Below are positions 27,101-35,364 of a stretch of DNA of 64,000 nt, piece by piece. The stretch is from Desulfospira joergensenii DSM 10085 (GTDB lineage Bacteria > Desulfobacterota > Desulfobacteria > Desulfobacterales > Desulfobacteraceae). The notes under the pieces were generated by a model that saw only the letters and a program-made list of their open reading frames with translations, was not told the DNA's origin and searched no databases. The number at the start of each line of letters is the position of its first letter. Position 1 is the first letter of the stretch. Position numbers and translations under genes: made by a program. The DNA lies in assembly GCF_000420085.1 (NCBI RefSeq), contig NZ_ATUG01000002.1, positions 1,860,001 through 1,924,000 on the forward strand, given 5' to 3'.

Positions 27101-27973
27101 ATGCACATTCCCATAGACCTTTTACACACCTTTATGGTGGTGGCTGAAACAAGGAATTTCACCAAGGCCGGCAAACATATCCACCGATCCCAATCGGCCG
27201 TCAGCATGCAGATCAAGCGGTTGACTGAAATCGTGGGCAAACCCCTGATCGAGATGGAAGGAAAACAGATCTATCTCAGCCCCATGGGGGAACTGGTCTT
27301 GGAACATGCCCGAAAAATATTGAAAGCTCATGATGCCGCCATGACGGCCATTCATCACTCAGAGCTGAAAGGACGGGTGAGATTGGGCGCCCCTGAAGAT
27401 TATTGCTCCCTCTATGTCCCGCAGATCCTGGCCGGTTTTGCCCTGGATTACCCGGATATCCGCGTGGACGTAATCTGCCGGCCAAGCGCAGATCTGTACA
27501 GGGATTTGCTTCAGGAAAAACTGGATCTGGCCATCTGTACGGCTTTGGACATTGACGGGGAGAAAATCTTTCAGGAACCTGTTGTATGGGTAGTGGGAAA
27601 TAATCCGGCTGTCCTGGAACAGGATTCACTGCCACTGGCGGTTTACAGCCATAATTGCCTCTACCGGAAGTGGGCAACCCAGGCATTGGATAAAATCTGC
27701 AGACCCTTCCACGTGGCCTATATGAGCCCAAGTATCTCCGGCATTCTGGCTGCTGTAAGGTCCGGTCTTGCAATCGCACCCATGGGATTGAGCGTGGCCG
27801 GACAAGATACCCGGGTCGTGGGGCCTGAATATGGGTTTCCGGCTCTGCCGGTGGCGGATGTCTGTCTGCACGGAATTGGAGATTCAAAAAATCCGTTGGT
27901 GAATAATCTGGCAACCCATGTACGGGAGTCTTTTTATGCACGGAAAAAGAGAGGAGCCGGCCTGCCGGCCTGA
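27101..27973 (+). CDS. LysR-family transcriptional regulator
   Basis: This is a 290-residue LysR-type regulator. The winged HTH is at residues about 3-62 (TRNFTKAGKHIHRSQSAVSM), followed by a substrate-binding effector domain from about 90 (GRVRLGAPEDYCSLYVPQIL). Its upstream region is AT-rich and contains T-N11-A type sequences, but no specific site stands out. Divergent orientation to the small membrane protein gene makes that gene a candidate target. Effector unknown. Confidence 0.9.
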   Translation: MHIPIDLLHTFMVVAETRNFTKAGKHIHRSQSAVSMQIKRLTEIVGKPLIEMEGKQIYLSPMGELVLEHARKILKAHDAAMTAIHHSELKGRVRLGAPEDYCSLYVPQILAGFALDYPDIRVDVICRPSADLYRDLLQEKLDLAICTALDIDGEKIFQEPVVWVVGNNPAVLEQDSLPLAVYSHNCLYRKWATQALDKICRPFHVAYMSPSISGILAAVRSGLAIAPMGLSVAGQDTRVVGPEYGFPALPVADVCLHGIGDSKNPLVNNLATHVRESFYARKKRGAGLPA

Positions 27974-28253
27974 TGCTGATCCCACTCCGGGAAACCGGAT
28001 ACCAGGGATAAGCCGATTTTATGCAAGAAACATATCTTAAATGGATTTCAGTATGGCCATTTCAATGAAGAATACGGCAAGCCGGGGATTACCGGAGCAA
28101 TTCCCCTTCCTGCGAAGTACATTGAAACGGGCTCAATTTTTACCAATGCTTGAAATTTTTATTTGAAATGGATAATAGTATCCTGGCGGCTTGGGAGGCC
28201 CGGGAAGGACAGGGCCGATTCGAATTTATCAAGAGAATAAAGGCGGTAGAAAA

Positions 28254-29099
28254 TTGGACATATATTATGTGGACGGTGAGTTTGTAAGGGCCGAAGATGC
28301 CCGGGTGCCGGCCGGCGACCTGGTTGTTCTGCGGGGATTCGGGGTATTCGACTTCATGATCACCTATAACCGGCGGCCCTTTCACCTGGAAGATCATGTG
28401 GATCGTCTTGGGAACTCCGCCCGGGAAATCGGCTTGAAAATCAACAAGAGCCATGAAGAAATCTGCGGGATCGTCAGGGAAACCCTGGAAAAGAATGCCC
28501 ACCATGAAGAGTCCTTTGTCCGGCTTCTCCATACCGGAGGGGTGAGCGATGACGGGGTCACCCCCCGGGACAACGGGATCTTCATGGTCATGGTTACGCC
28601 GAGACGAACCATGGAGGCGGGTTTTTATGAAAAGGGAGCCTCCATAATCACCGTTGACATGGCCCGGTTCAAACCCACGGCCAAGAGCACAAATTATCTG
28701 TCCGCCGTATTTGCCCTCCAGGAAGCCCGGAAATCCGGGGCCGTGGAGGCCGTATATGTGGACAGGGATCACCAGGTATCCGAAGGCACCACCTCCAATA
28801 TCTTCGGGGTTAAGTCAGATACCCTTGTCACCCCCGATAAGGGTCTTCTTCCCGGGATTACCCGGAAAGTGGTTCTGGATCTGATCAAGGATGAGTTTGA
28901 ACTGGAACTCCGGCAGGTGGCCCTGCCGGAATTAATGGAAATGGACGAGGTCTTTCTGGCCTCCTCCAACAAGGAAGTCATGCCCGTGGTCAAGGTGGAT
29001 GACCAGACCATCGGAACGGGCCTGCCCGGTAAAGTTACAAAAAAGGTCATGGCCCTTTTCAGGGAATATACAAAAGCATACGGAGAGGGAAAAGTCTGA
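28254..29099 (+). CDS. Aminotransferase class IV, probably D-amino-acid aminotransferase
   Basis: This is a 281-residue PLP enzyme of fold type IV. The PLP Lys lies in AKSTNYLSAVFAL and the cofactor region is QVSEGTTSNIFGV; LLPGITRKVVLDL follows. The TTG start at 28254 gives the family N-terminus DIYYVDGEFV; the longer frame from 28191 has no ribosome site. Alternatives are branched-chain aminotransferase or aminodeoxychorismate lyase. The 1-bp overlap with alanine racemase favours a D-alanine:2-oxoglutarate aminotransferase producing D-glutamate. Confidence 0.78.
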   Translation: MDIYYVDGEFVRAEDARVPAGDLVVLRGFGVFDFMITYNRRPFHLEDHVDRLGNSAREIGLKINKSHEEICGIVRETLEKNAHHEESFVRLLHTGGVSDDGVTPRDNGIFMVMVTPRRTMEAGFYEKGASIITVDMARFKPTAKSTNYLSAVFALQEARKSGAVEAVYVDRDHQVSEGTTSNIFGVKSDTLVTPDKGLLPGITRKVVLDLIKDEFELELRQVALPELMEMDEVFLASSNKEVMPVVKVDDQTIGTGLPGKVTKKVMALFREYTKAYGEGKV

Positions 29100-30265
29100 T
29101 GAGGGAGGAGAGTGCCGGAGCGCTCCTGCCCCAGACCCGGGTCCATGTCGACCGGGACGCCCTTGCCTTTAATGTCCGGGCCTTGAAGAAGAGATGCGGG
29201 GAGGGAGTTGCCCTCATGGCCGTGGTCAAAGCCAATGCCTACGGCCACGGGGCGGTTGAAACGGCAAAAACCGTCCTGGCCGCCGGGGCCTCTTTCCTGG
29301 CCGTGGCAAGGATCTCCGAGGCCGTGGAACTGAGAATAGCCGGTATTGAGGCCCCGATTCTTCTCTTCGGAGACATCCTGCCGGACCAGGCCAGGTATGC
29401 GGCCGCAAACAATATCCGCATTACCCTGGTATCCCTGGACACGGCAAAGGAAATCTCCCGGGCCCTTAAGGGGACGGGCTGCCGGGCCAGGGTTCACATC
29501 AAGGTGGACACGGGCATGGGCCGCCTGGGATTTGTTCCGGGTCCGGATGGGGGCCCGGATGACCTGGTGGAAGAAATTTGGGCCATGGGTGAACTAAAGG
29601 AACTGGAAATCGAGGGGATTTACACCCATCTGGCCAGTGCAGATACCGGGGATAAGGCCCATGCCCTGGAACAGATTCACCTCTTCTCCCGGATCCGGGA
29701 AGCCCTTTCAAAAAGGGGGCTTGGCCCTTTGATTGCCCATGCGGCCAACAGCGCGGCGGTCATTGATATGGTCGAGGCCCATTTTGATATGATCCGGCCG
29801 GGCATTTCCCTTTACGGGCTGTGGCCCTCCCCGGAGGTCAACCGGGATATTGTGGACTTAAAGCCGGTCATGTCCATAACCTCAAGGATCATCCAGTTGA
29901 AAAAGGTTCCCCGGGGATTCGGGATCAGCTACGGGTCCACCCATGTCACGGAAAAACCCACCCAGATCGCCACGGTACCCATTGGATATGCAGACGGGTA
30001 CAGCCGGCTTCTTTCCTCCAGAGGCTCAATGCTGGTGAGGGGGATAAAGGCCCCTGTGGTGGGCCGGGTCTGCATGGACTTCACCATGATCGATGTGGGA
30101 CATATCCCCGGGGTCAGGCCCGGGGACGAGGTGGTTGTCCTGGGAGAGCAGGGAAAAGAGTCTGTTACTGCCGATGAGATTGCCGGCCTGATGCAGACCA
30201 TCAACTATGAGGTGGTGACCGGGTTCAGCAGGCGGATTCCCATTGAGTATGGAAGGGAAAAATAA
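29099..30265 (+). CDS. alr: Alanine racemase
   Basis: This 388-residue fold-type III PLP enzyme interconverts L- and D-alanine for peptidoglycan. The PLP Lys is Lys44 in AVVKANAYGHG and the catalytic Tyr is in GFGISYGSTHV. The C-terminal substrate region CMDFTMIDVGHIPGVRPGDE is intact. It overlaps the aminotransferase stop by 1 bp and precedes the CapA-like gene by 14 bp, so the three form one operon. Confidence 0.96.
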   Translation: MREESAGALLPQTRVHVDRDALAFNVRALKKRCGEGVALMAVVKANAYGHGAVETAKTVLAAGASFLAVARISEAVELRIAGIEAPILLFGDILPDQARYAAANNIRITLVSLDTAKEISRALKGTGCRARVHIKVDTGMGRLGFVPGPDGGPDDLVEEIWAMGELKELEIEGIYTHLASADTGDKAHALEQIHLFSRIREALSKRGLGPLIAHAANSAAVIDMVEAHFDMIRPGISLYGLWPSPEVNRDIVDLKPVMSITSRIIQLKKVPRGFGISYGSTHVTEKPTQIATVPIGYADGYSRLLSSRGSMLVRGIKAPVVGRVCMDFTMIDVGHIPGVRPGDEVVVLGEQGKESVTADEIAGLMQTINYEVVTGFSRRIPIEYGREK

Positions 30266-30279
30266 AAAGGAAGAAAGGT

Positions 30280-31512
30280 TTGGCACCTGCAAACGAATTT
30301 GATTTTGACCGGGGTCTATGGGCAAGGCCCTCTGGAGACCCGGGGATGAAGCTTTGTATCGCCGGGGACTGGGCGCCGGTCAGGGCCTTTGCCAGGATCC
30401 TGGAGGATGATCCTGAAAAGATCTATGGGGATCTTTTACCGGGAATCCGGTCGGCCGACCTGTCCGTTGTCAATCTGAATGCGCCTTTGAGTGCATCGGG
30501 GCAGGCGGCAATTAAAAGCGGTCCGGTGTTCAAGGGAAAGAAAAAACATGCCCAGGCTTTGAAGGCAGTTCCCTTTACTGCAGCTACCCTGGCCAACGGC
30601 CATGTAATGGATTACGGCCCCAGGGCCTTTGATGAAACCCTGAAGGCCCTGGATCAGGCCGGAATCAGACGGACCGGGGCCGGCCGGGACCTGACCGAGG
30701 CCGCCGCACCCCTGGTGCTGGAGAAAAACTGCCTGAAGATCGGGATTGTCAACTTCAGTGAGGCCGAGGATCTTACCGAAGCCGGGCCGGATAAGCCGGG
30801 TGTTGCCGGCTGGGACCTGGACGGGGCCGAGCGCCGGATACAAAGGCTTAAGGGAAAGGTCAACTGCATTCTGGCCATTGCCCATTGCGGCATTGAGTAT
30901 ATCCCCTTTCCCCCGCCTTACGTGAACCAGGCCTTTGAGCGCATGGCCGATGCCGGGGCCGACATTGTCATCGGCCACCATCCCCAGGTGCCCCAGGGCG
31001 TCAGATTTTACAACAAGATTCCCCTTTTTTTCAGCCTGGGGAACTTTGTTTTTTTCCAGCCCACGGATCTGAAGTTCAGGAAACTGGGCTATACCCTGGA
31101 TATCGGGTTGGATAAAGAGGGATTGGCTTCCGTCGCGGTGAAGCCCTACGCCATCGGGGATACGGGCCTTGAACTGCTGAAGGAAAAGGCAAAAGAGACT
31201 TTTTTCCGCAGTTTCCGGGAGATCTCCCTTCCCCTTCAGAGCCGGGCAACCCTGGAGCAGGCCTGGCATGCCTTTCTCTGTTATTACGGGAAAAAGGGAT
31301 TTTTAAATGAAATCGAGACCATCATCATCCGGATCAAAACCCGGCCCCGGAAAGGGGCGGCCATGATGAGGAACCGGCTGACCTCCCCCCGGCACCGTCA
31401 CCACTGGAAGGACATGATGACCGGAATCATGGAGGGAAGCCTCAAAGATCCCTCGGAATGGGCCGAAAGAATCATCAAGCAGTATTACACCGATACCGGG
31501 CATCTCCATTAA
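30280..31512 (+). CDS. CapA/PgsA-like poly-gamma-glutamate synthesis-type metallophosphatase
   Basis: This 410-residue protein is of the PGA_cap (CapA) family, a calcineurin-like fold. Motifs in order are IAGDWAPV, VVNLNAPLS, TLANGHVMDYG, IAHCGIEY, IGHHPQVPQG and FFSLGNFVFFQ. CapA proteins take part in capsule or poly-gamma-glutamate transfer; most homologues are untested. No signal peptide or membrane anchor is seen, unlike typical CapA. TTG at 30280 follows AAGGAAGAAAGG; ATG at 30346 (MKLCIAGDWAP) is a reasonable alternative start. Being in operon with alr and a D-Glu-forming enzyme is suggestive. Confidence 0.78.
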   Translation: MAPANEFDFDRGLWARPSGDPGMKLCIAGDWAPVRAFARILEDDPEKIYGDLLPGIRSADLSVVNLNAPLSASGQAAIKSGPVFKGKKKHAQALKAVPFTAATLANGHVMDYGPRAFDETLKALDQAGIRRTGAGRDLTEAAAPLVLEKNCLKIGIVNFSEAEDLTEAGPDKPGVAGWDLDGAERRIQRLKGKVNCILAIAHCGIEYIPFPPPYVNQAFERMADAGADIVIGHHPQVPQGVRFYNKIPLFFSLGNFVFFQPTDLKFRKLGYTLDIGLDKEGLASVAVKPYAIGDTGLELLKEKAKETFFRSFREISLPLQSRATLEQAWHAFLCYYGKKGFLNEIETIIIRIKTRPRKGAAMMRNRLTSPRHRHHWKDMMTGIMEGSLKDPSEWAERIIKQYYTDTGHLH

Positions 31513-31531
31513 TCCATTCAAACAGTCTTGA

Positions 31532-32725
31532 TCATGCAATTTCCTTCCGGACCGGATCGGCCGGTGAGAACACGGTTTTGAGTTTTTCAATGGCCTGGTC
31601 GATGATTGCAGGTTCCGTGGCATAGGAGAAACGGAGATATCCCTCTCCGGCGGCTCCGAAAGCGGTTCCCGGGACCGTGGCCACCCCGGCCTTTTTCAGG
31701 ATATATTCGGTGCACTCCTGGCTGGTCATGCCCGTGCCCCTGATATTGGCAAAGGCATAAAAGGCGCCCCTGGGCATCCGGCAGGAGAATCCCGGCACCC
31801 GGTTGAGACCCTTGACCATATGTTCCCGTTTCATGGCAAACCGGTCCATCATCTCTCCGATGAACCCCTGGTCCCCGGTCAGTGCCTCCACACCGGCCCA
31901 CTGGGTGAATGAGGCGGTGCAGGATACGGCAGAGACCAGATAGTCCCTGAGTCTTTCGGCCATTTTTACCGGTACGACCATATATCCCAGGCGCCATCCG
32001 GTCATGACATAGCACTTGGAAAATCCGTCCAGAAGAACCGATCTTTCCAGGGCCCTGTCAAAGACAGTGATACTGGGGGCCTGGATCCGGTTATAGGTCA
32101 TCTTGGAGTAAACTTCGTCGGAGAGGATGTAAATGTCGTGGGCTTTGGCCAAATCGGCAATGGCCTTAAGTTCATCCTCTGTCATCACCGAGCCTGTAGG
32201 ATTCTGGGGAGAGTTGATGACAATGAGCTTGGTCCTGGGAGTGATTCTTTTTTCAACATCCTCCGGTGCCATGCGGAATTCGTTTTCCTCCCTCAGGGGG
32301 ACCGGCACGGGAACGGCGCCCACCATGGCCGTCACCGACCCGTAGGTGGGGTATCCGGGGTCCGGAAAGATCACCTCATCCCCGGGGTCGATAATGGAAA
32401 GCATGGAAAAAAAGATGCCGGGTTTGAGGCCCGGGGTGATCACCACCTGGTCGAGAAGGGGGCGAAACCCCCGGGTCTTTTCGATTTCATCTGCCACAGC
32501 CCTGCGGAGCGGGTCCAGGCCCAGGGAAGGGACGTACTTGGTCTTTTTTTCCCGGATGGCCCGTATTGCCGCTTCTGCGATAGGGTCCGGGGTGTCCATG
32601 TCCGGCTCTCCGATTTCAAAGTGCAGGATCTTTCTTCCCTGCTGTTCCATCTGCTGGGCCCTTGACAGGACTTCAAAGGCGGCCTCTCCGTATATGCGGT
32701 TGGCGCCAAGGCTTAATTCAGGCAT
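31532..32725 (-). CDS. Class I pyridoxal-phosphate aminotransferase
   Basis: This is a 397-residue fold-type I aminotransferase (aspartate/alanine aminotransferase group). The PLP Lys region is LLDGFSKCYVMTGWRLGYMV, and INSPQNPTGSVMT is the conserved Asn-Pro loop. The start at 32725 (MPELSLGANRIYG) has AAGGAG 7 bp upstream; the frame continues further up without support. It follows panB by 46 bp on the same strand. Substrate is not certain; aspartate or alanine are the likeliest donors. Confidence 0.9.
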   Translation of the reverse strand: MPELSLGANRIYGEAAFEVLSRAQQMEQQGRKILHFEIGEPDMDTPDPIAEAAIRAIREKKTKYVPSLGLDPLRRAVADEIEKTRGFRPLLDQVVITPGLKPGIFFSMLSIIDPGDEVIFPDPGYPTYGSVTAMVGAVPVPVPLREENEFRMAPEDVEKRITPRTKLIVINSPQNPTGSVMTEDELKAIADLAKAHDIYILSDEVYSKMTYNRIQAPSITVFDRALERSVLLDGFSKCYVMTGWRLGYMVVPVKMAERLRDYLVSAVSCTASFTQWAGVEALTGDQGFIGEMMDRFAMKREHMVKGLNRVPGFSCRMPRGAFYAFANIRGTGMTSQECTEYILKKAGVATVPGTAFGAAGEGYLRFSYATEPAIIDQAIEKLKTVFSPADPVRKEIA

Positions 32726-32771
32726 GGGTGTACTCCTTTTAAGCGGGGTTTTTCGGGACAATAAATTCTGA

Positions 32772-33611
32772 TCAGATCTTATCCATGAACTTTGAAAATT
32801 CGCCTTCAACCATCTTGTAGGTATGAATTTCTTCGGGAAACCGTCCCTGTCGAACGTCGTCGGCATATGCCTTGAAAGCCTTTTGAATTTCAGATCCCAG
32901 GTCGGCATACTTTTTCACAAACTTGGGGGTAAAGGCCTGGAAAATTCCCAGGACATCGCTGGAGATCATGAGCTGGCCGTCGGCATCCATGCCTGCACCG
33001 ATGCTGTATACCGGTATGGAAAGCTCATCCCGGATCACCTTGCAGACTTCCGGGGGGACCGCCTCCACCAGCAGGGCAAAGGCTCCGGCCTCCTCAATGG
33101 CTTTGGCATCTTCCAGCAGTGCCCTGGCCGTTTCTGCCGTTCTTCCCTGGGCTTTGAATCCGCCCAGCTGCCCGGAACTCTGGGGGGTCAGGCCGATATG
33201 GCCCATGACCAGCATTCCGCCGTCGCAGATGGCCCTGATCTGGGGAATGACCCGCATCCCGCCTTCCAGCTTGATGGCGTCCACCCCGGCTTCCTTGTGG
33301 AACCGGCCGGCATTGCGTACGGCCTCTTCCACACTGACCTGGTAGGATAAAAAGGGCATGTCCCCGATAATAAAGGTCTGGGCAGCCGCCCGCCGGACCG
33401 CCTCGCAATGGCAGATGCACTGGTCCATGGTCACGGGAACGGTTCCCTCATATCCGTAGATGCACATGCCCAGAGAGTCCCCCACCAGAATCATGTCCAT
33501 GCCGGCCTGTTCGGCAAACATGGCCGTTGCGTAATCATAGGCCGTGATCCAGACGGCTTTTTCCCCGGCATCTTTTTTTTTCTGCAGGTCAAATCTCGAC
33601 TTTTTTTTCAT
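32772..33611 (-). CDS. panB: 3-methyl-2-oxobutanoate hydroxymethyltransferase
   Basis: This 279-residue TIM-barrel enzyme makes ketopantoate from 2-oxoisovalerate and methylene-THF, the first committed step of pantothenate synthesis. Signatures are WITAYDYATAMFAEQAGMD, VGDSLGM, KLEGG and GHIGLTPQS. AGAGGAG precedes the ATG. panC and panD are not in the window. Confidence 0.96.
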   Translation of the reverse strand: MKKKSRFDLQKKKDAGEKAVWITAYDYATAMFAEQAGMDMILVGDSLGMCIYGYEGTVPVTMDQCICHCEAVRRAAAQTFIIGDMPFLSYQVSVEEAVRNAGRFHKEAGVDAIKLEGGMRVIPQIRAICDGGMLVMGHIGLTPQSSGQLGGFKAQGRTAETARALLEDAKAIEEAGAFALLVEAVPPEVCKVIRDELSIPVYSIGAGMDADGQLMISSDVLGIFQAFTPKFVKKYADLGSEIQKAFKAYADDVRQGRFPEEIHTYKMVEGEFSKFMDKI

Positions 33612-34173
33612 TTTATTTCTCCTCTAATCCTTCCCGTTTTTATCCCGGTCCGGGAAGGATCTGCCGCTCCCAGGCGGCAGGGCCATGTTGTCCCGGATCG
33701 GAATCAAAGGCTTAATGTATCAATACCATAAAATTGATATATTAAACTCGATTATTAGCACATCTTATCGTAAAATCAAGTACAAATTATATTAAATCCA
33801 TAAATTGATATATTTTTTTAAGAAATATAGATAATTTTATAGGAATTTAAGCCAGAACGAAAAAACAAGCCAATGAAGACCGCCTGGAGAGAGCAACGCC
33901 CGGAGGTCGGACATTTTTTTTAAACAAGGACTATCTTGGTCATTCCAAAGGTTTTGACATGGTCTGGGAACCGGAAAATTCTGCCATCATCCAAGAAGAA
34001 GGTGAGAAGGATTCTCCCTGATAAAATGAACTGAAAGCATTCCACCACAACCCTAACGGAATAAAAACGACAGACCCGGTCCAATCCCTGGATAAAATTT
34101 GATTTGGATGATAAGATTCCGGTTCGTTTTGACAATTCCAGGAAATCAGATCAAATGGATTGGAGTGATATAG
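33612..34173. other. AT-rich intergenic region (562 bp)
   Basis: This spacer is shared by divergent panB and the thioesterase gene. It holds a near-identical direct repeat (33726-33814), noted separately. Minus-strand frames at 33920-34224 overlap each other and have no ribosome site. A weak hairpin followed by T8 at about 33871-33920 has no gene to terminate. Nothing else recognised. Confidence 0.4.
33726..33814. repeat. Direct repeat CCATAAA(A)TTGATATATT
   Basis: CCATAAAATTGATATATT at 33726-33743 recurs as CCATAAATTGATATATT at 33798-33814. The starts are 72 bp apart and the spacer is AT-rich. This could be a pair of regulator sites for panB or chance in AT-rich DNA. Confidence 0.4.
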
Positions 34174-34593
34174 ATGGATCCGGAAATCAAAATCAGAGGA
34201 TATCATACAGACCTGTACGGCCACGTGAACAATGCCCGCTATCTTGAATTTTTAGAAGAGGGCCGGTGGCAGGTTCTTGAGGACTCCATGGATTTAAAAG
34301 ATTTCATGGGCAGGGGGTTTTTGTTCTTTGTGGTCAATATCAATATTTCATACCTGAGCCAGGCATGGGTCAATAATTTGGTTTCGGTCCGGTCCGGCCT
34401 GGGGAAAATTGGAAATAAAAGTGCGGTGATCCGACAGCAGGTCCTAAACAAGACAACCGGGAAAATATGTGCATCTGCCGATGTCACCTTTGTGATTTCA
34501 GACTCCGGAGGCAAAGCCCTGAAGCTGGAAGGAGAACTTTTGGAGATTTTGAGACAGGTTCCTGACTTTGAAGATGGGGCTGCCGGGGAATAA
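34174..34593 (+). CDS. Acyl-CoA thioesterase, 4HBT hotdog family
   Basis: This is a 139-residue hotdog-fold thioesterase. The active-site region RGYHTDLYGHVNNARYLEFL carries the 4HBT signature, in which Asp/His-Val-Asn define the catalytic site. Substrates of this family include 4-hydroxybenzoyl-CoA and various acyl-CoAs; none can be chosen here. A remnant of another gene overlaps its 3' end in a different frame. Confidence 0.87.
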   Translation: MDPEIKIRGYHTDLYGHVNNARYLEFLEEGRWQVLEDSMDLKDFMGRGFLFFVVNINISYLSQAWVNNLVSVRSGLGKIGNKSAVIRQQVLNKTTGKICASADVTFVISDSGGKALKLEGELLEILRQVPDFEDGAAGE

Positions 34594-34732
34594 GGCCTTT
34601 ATTGAAAAACATTCCCATGCATCCTTCAGCCACGGTATGTGTCCGGAATGCCGGGAAAAATTATACGCGGCCAGAAATGGTATGACAAGCGGAAAAAGTC
34701 TGACCAAAAATCCGTATAAATTGGGGGGCTGA
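34574..34732 (+). pseudogene. Remnant of an HGICPEC Cys-rich signalling domain
   Basis: A 52-codon frame reads AFIEKHSHASFSHGMCPECR followed by EKLY, matching the end of the Cys-rich module in the PAS protein at 1950-2573 (FIQKHSDAVFSHGICPECSR). The N-terminal CxxC half and any sensor or kinase are missing. The frame overlaps the thioesterase end in the +1 frame. It is therefore best read as the 3' stump of a larger signalling gene left by deletion or insertion, still followed by that gene's terminator. Confidence 0.72.
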
Positions 34733-34770
34733 CGCCGGGAACAAAAGACCCGGTGTCAGTCAGTTTTTTT
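34729..34770 (+). terminator. Strong rho-independent terminator
   Basis: CTGACGCCGGG (34729-34739) pairs with CCCGGTGTCAG (34749-34759) with one G-T pair. TCAG then seven T follow. It probably ended the lost signalling gene and now serves the thioesterase. Confidence 0.88.
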
Positions 34771-35326
34771 GTCCCATCCATTGATTCAATCGATGGGTCC
34801 AGGTCAGATAGAGGGGCCTGGAAAAATTTTCAGATTCCCGGTTCATGAACCCATGGAGACCTGATTCTTCCCTTATGCAGGACACCCCGGGGATGACGGC
34901 CAGTTCTTTCATCAGCTCTGCTACATCAAAACCGGGCTCTGATTCCGGGAAGATCAGATCCATGGGAAAGGCCGGGCAGATCTCCCTGTGATCCCGGATC
35001 CGGGACCCGTAAAAACAAAAGGCCCGTTGAATCCCGTTGAAACCGGAGTCTGCCGATATCTGCCAGATCGCTGTCGCTCCGATGCTGAATCCCGCCAGGA
35101 CCACTGCCCGGTTCTCTATTTTCGGAGATTTAAGATAAGCCTTGATCTTTTTGGCATAGGCCGGGATGTCCGTGGTCTGGGTAAAGTACTCATAGGCCCT
35201 GGCCTCGTTGGTGAATTCCCGGTCATGGGGGGACAGAATATGAATTCGGTCCGCTTTCAGCCGGGCGGCCAGCCGGTCCAGAGCCGGGGTGTGTCCGAAA
35301 ATGTCCGATGCAATAAGAATATCCAT
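34760..35326 (-). CDS. Dienelactone-hydrolase-like alpha/beta hydrolase
   Basis: This 188-residue alpha/beta-hydrolase-like protein begins MDILIASDIFGHTPAL. It has an AGFSIGAT nucleophile elbow (G-x-S-x-G with Ser) and a late GLHGF that could supply the His. Substrate unknown. The start is uncertain: ATG 35326 has no Shine-Dalgarno sequence. ATG 35365 overlaps the upstream Hdr gene stop (TGATG) but would encode a low-complexity EKGGANPPPPSF leader across a hairpin. Confidence 0.72.
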   Translation of the reverse strand: MDILIASDIFGHTPALDRLAARLKADRIHILSPHDREFTNEARAYEYFTQTTDIPAYAKKIKAYLKSPKIENRAVVLAGFSIGATAIWQISADSGFNGIQRAFCFYGSRIRDHREICPAFPMDLIFPESEPGFDVAELMKELAVIPGVSCIREESGLHGFMNRESENFSRPLYLTWTHRLNQWMGQKN

Positions 35327-35335
35327 AAAAGAAGG

Positions 35336-35357
35336 AGGGGGCGGGTTTGCGCCCCCT
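35336..35357. terminator. GC-rich hairpin with T-runs on both sides
   Basis: AGGGGGCG pairs with CGCCCCCT over a 6-nt loop. T-rich DNA follows on both strands: TTTT on plus, and CCTTCTTTTA on minus. It directly follows the stop of the HdrD-like gene and abuts or enters the next gene, so it may partly terminate or attenuate the operon. Confidence 0.6.
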
Positions 35358-35364
35358 TTTTCCA

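Noticed and set aside
33871..33920. Hairpin plus T8 as a terminator
   Set aside because: Poor stem and no plus-strand gene upstream to terminate.
33920..34224. Two overlapping minus-strand frames before the thioesterase
   Set aside because: Mutually overlapping, no Shine-Dalgarno sequence, in a divergent promoter region.
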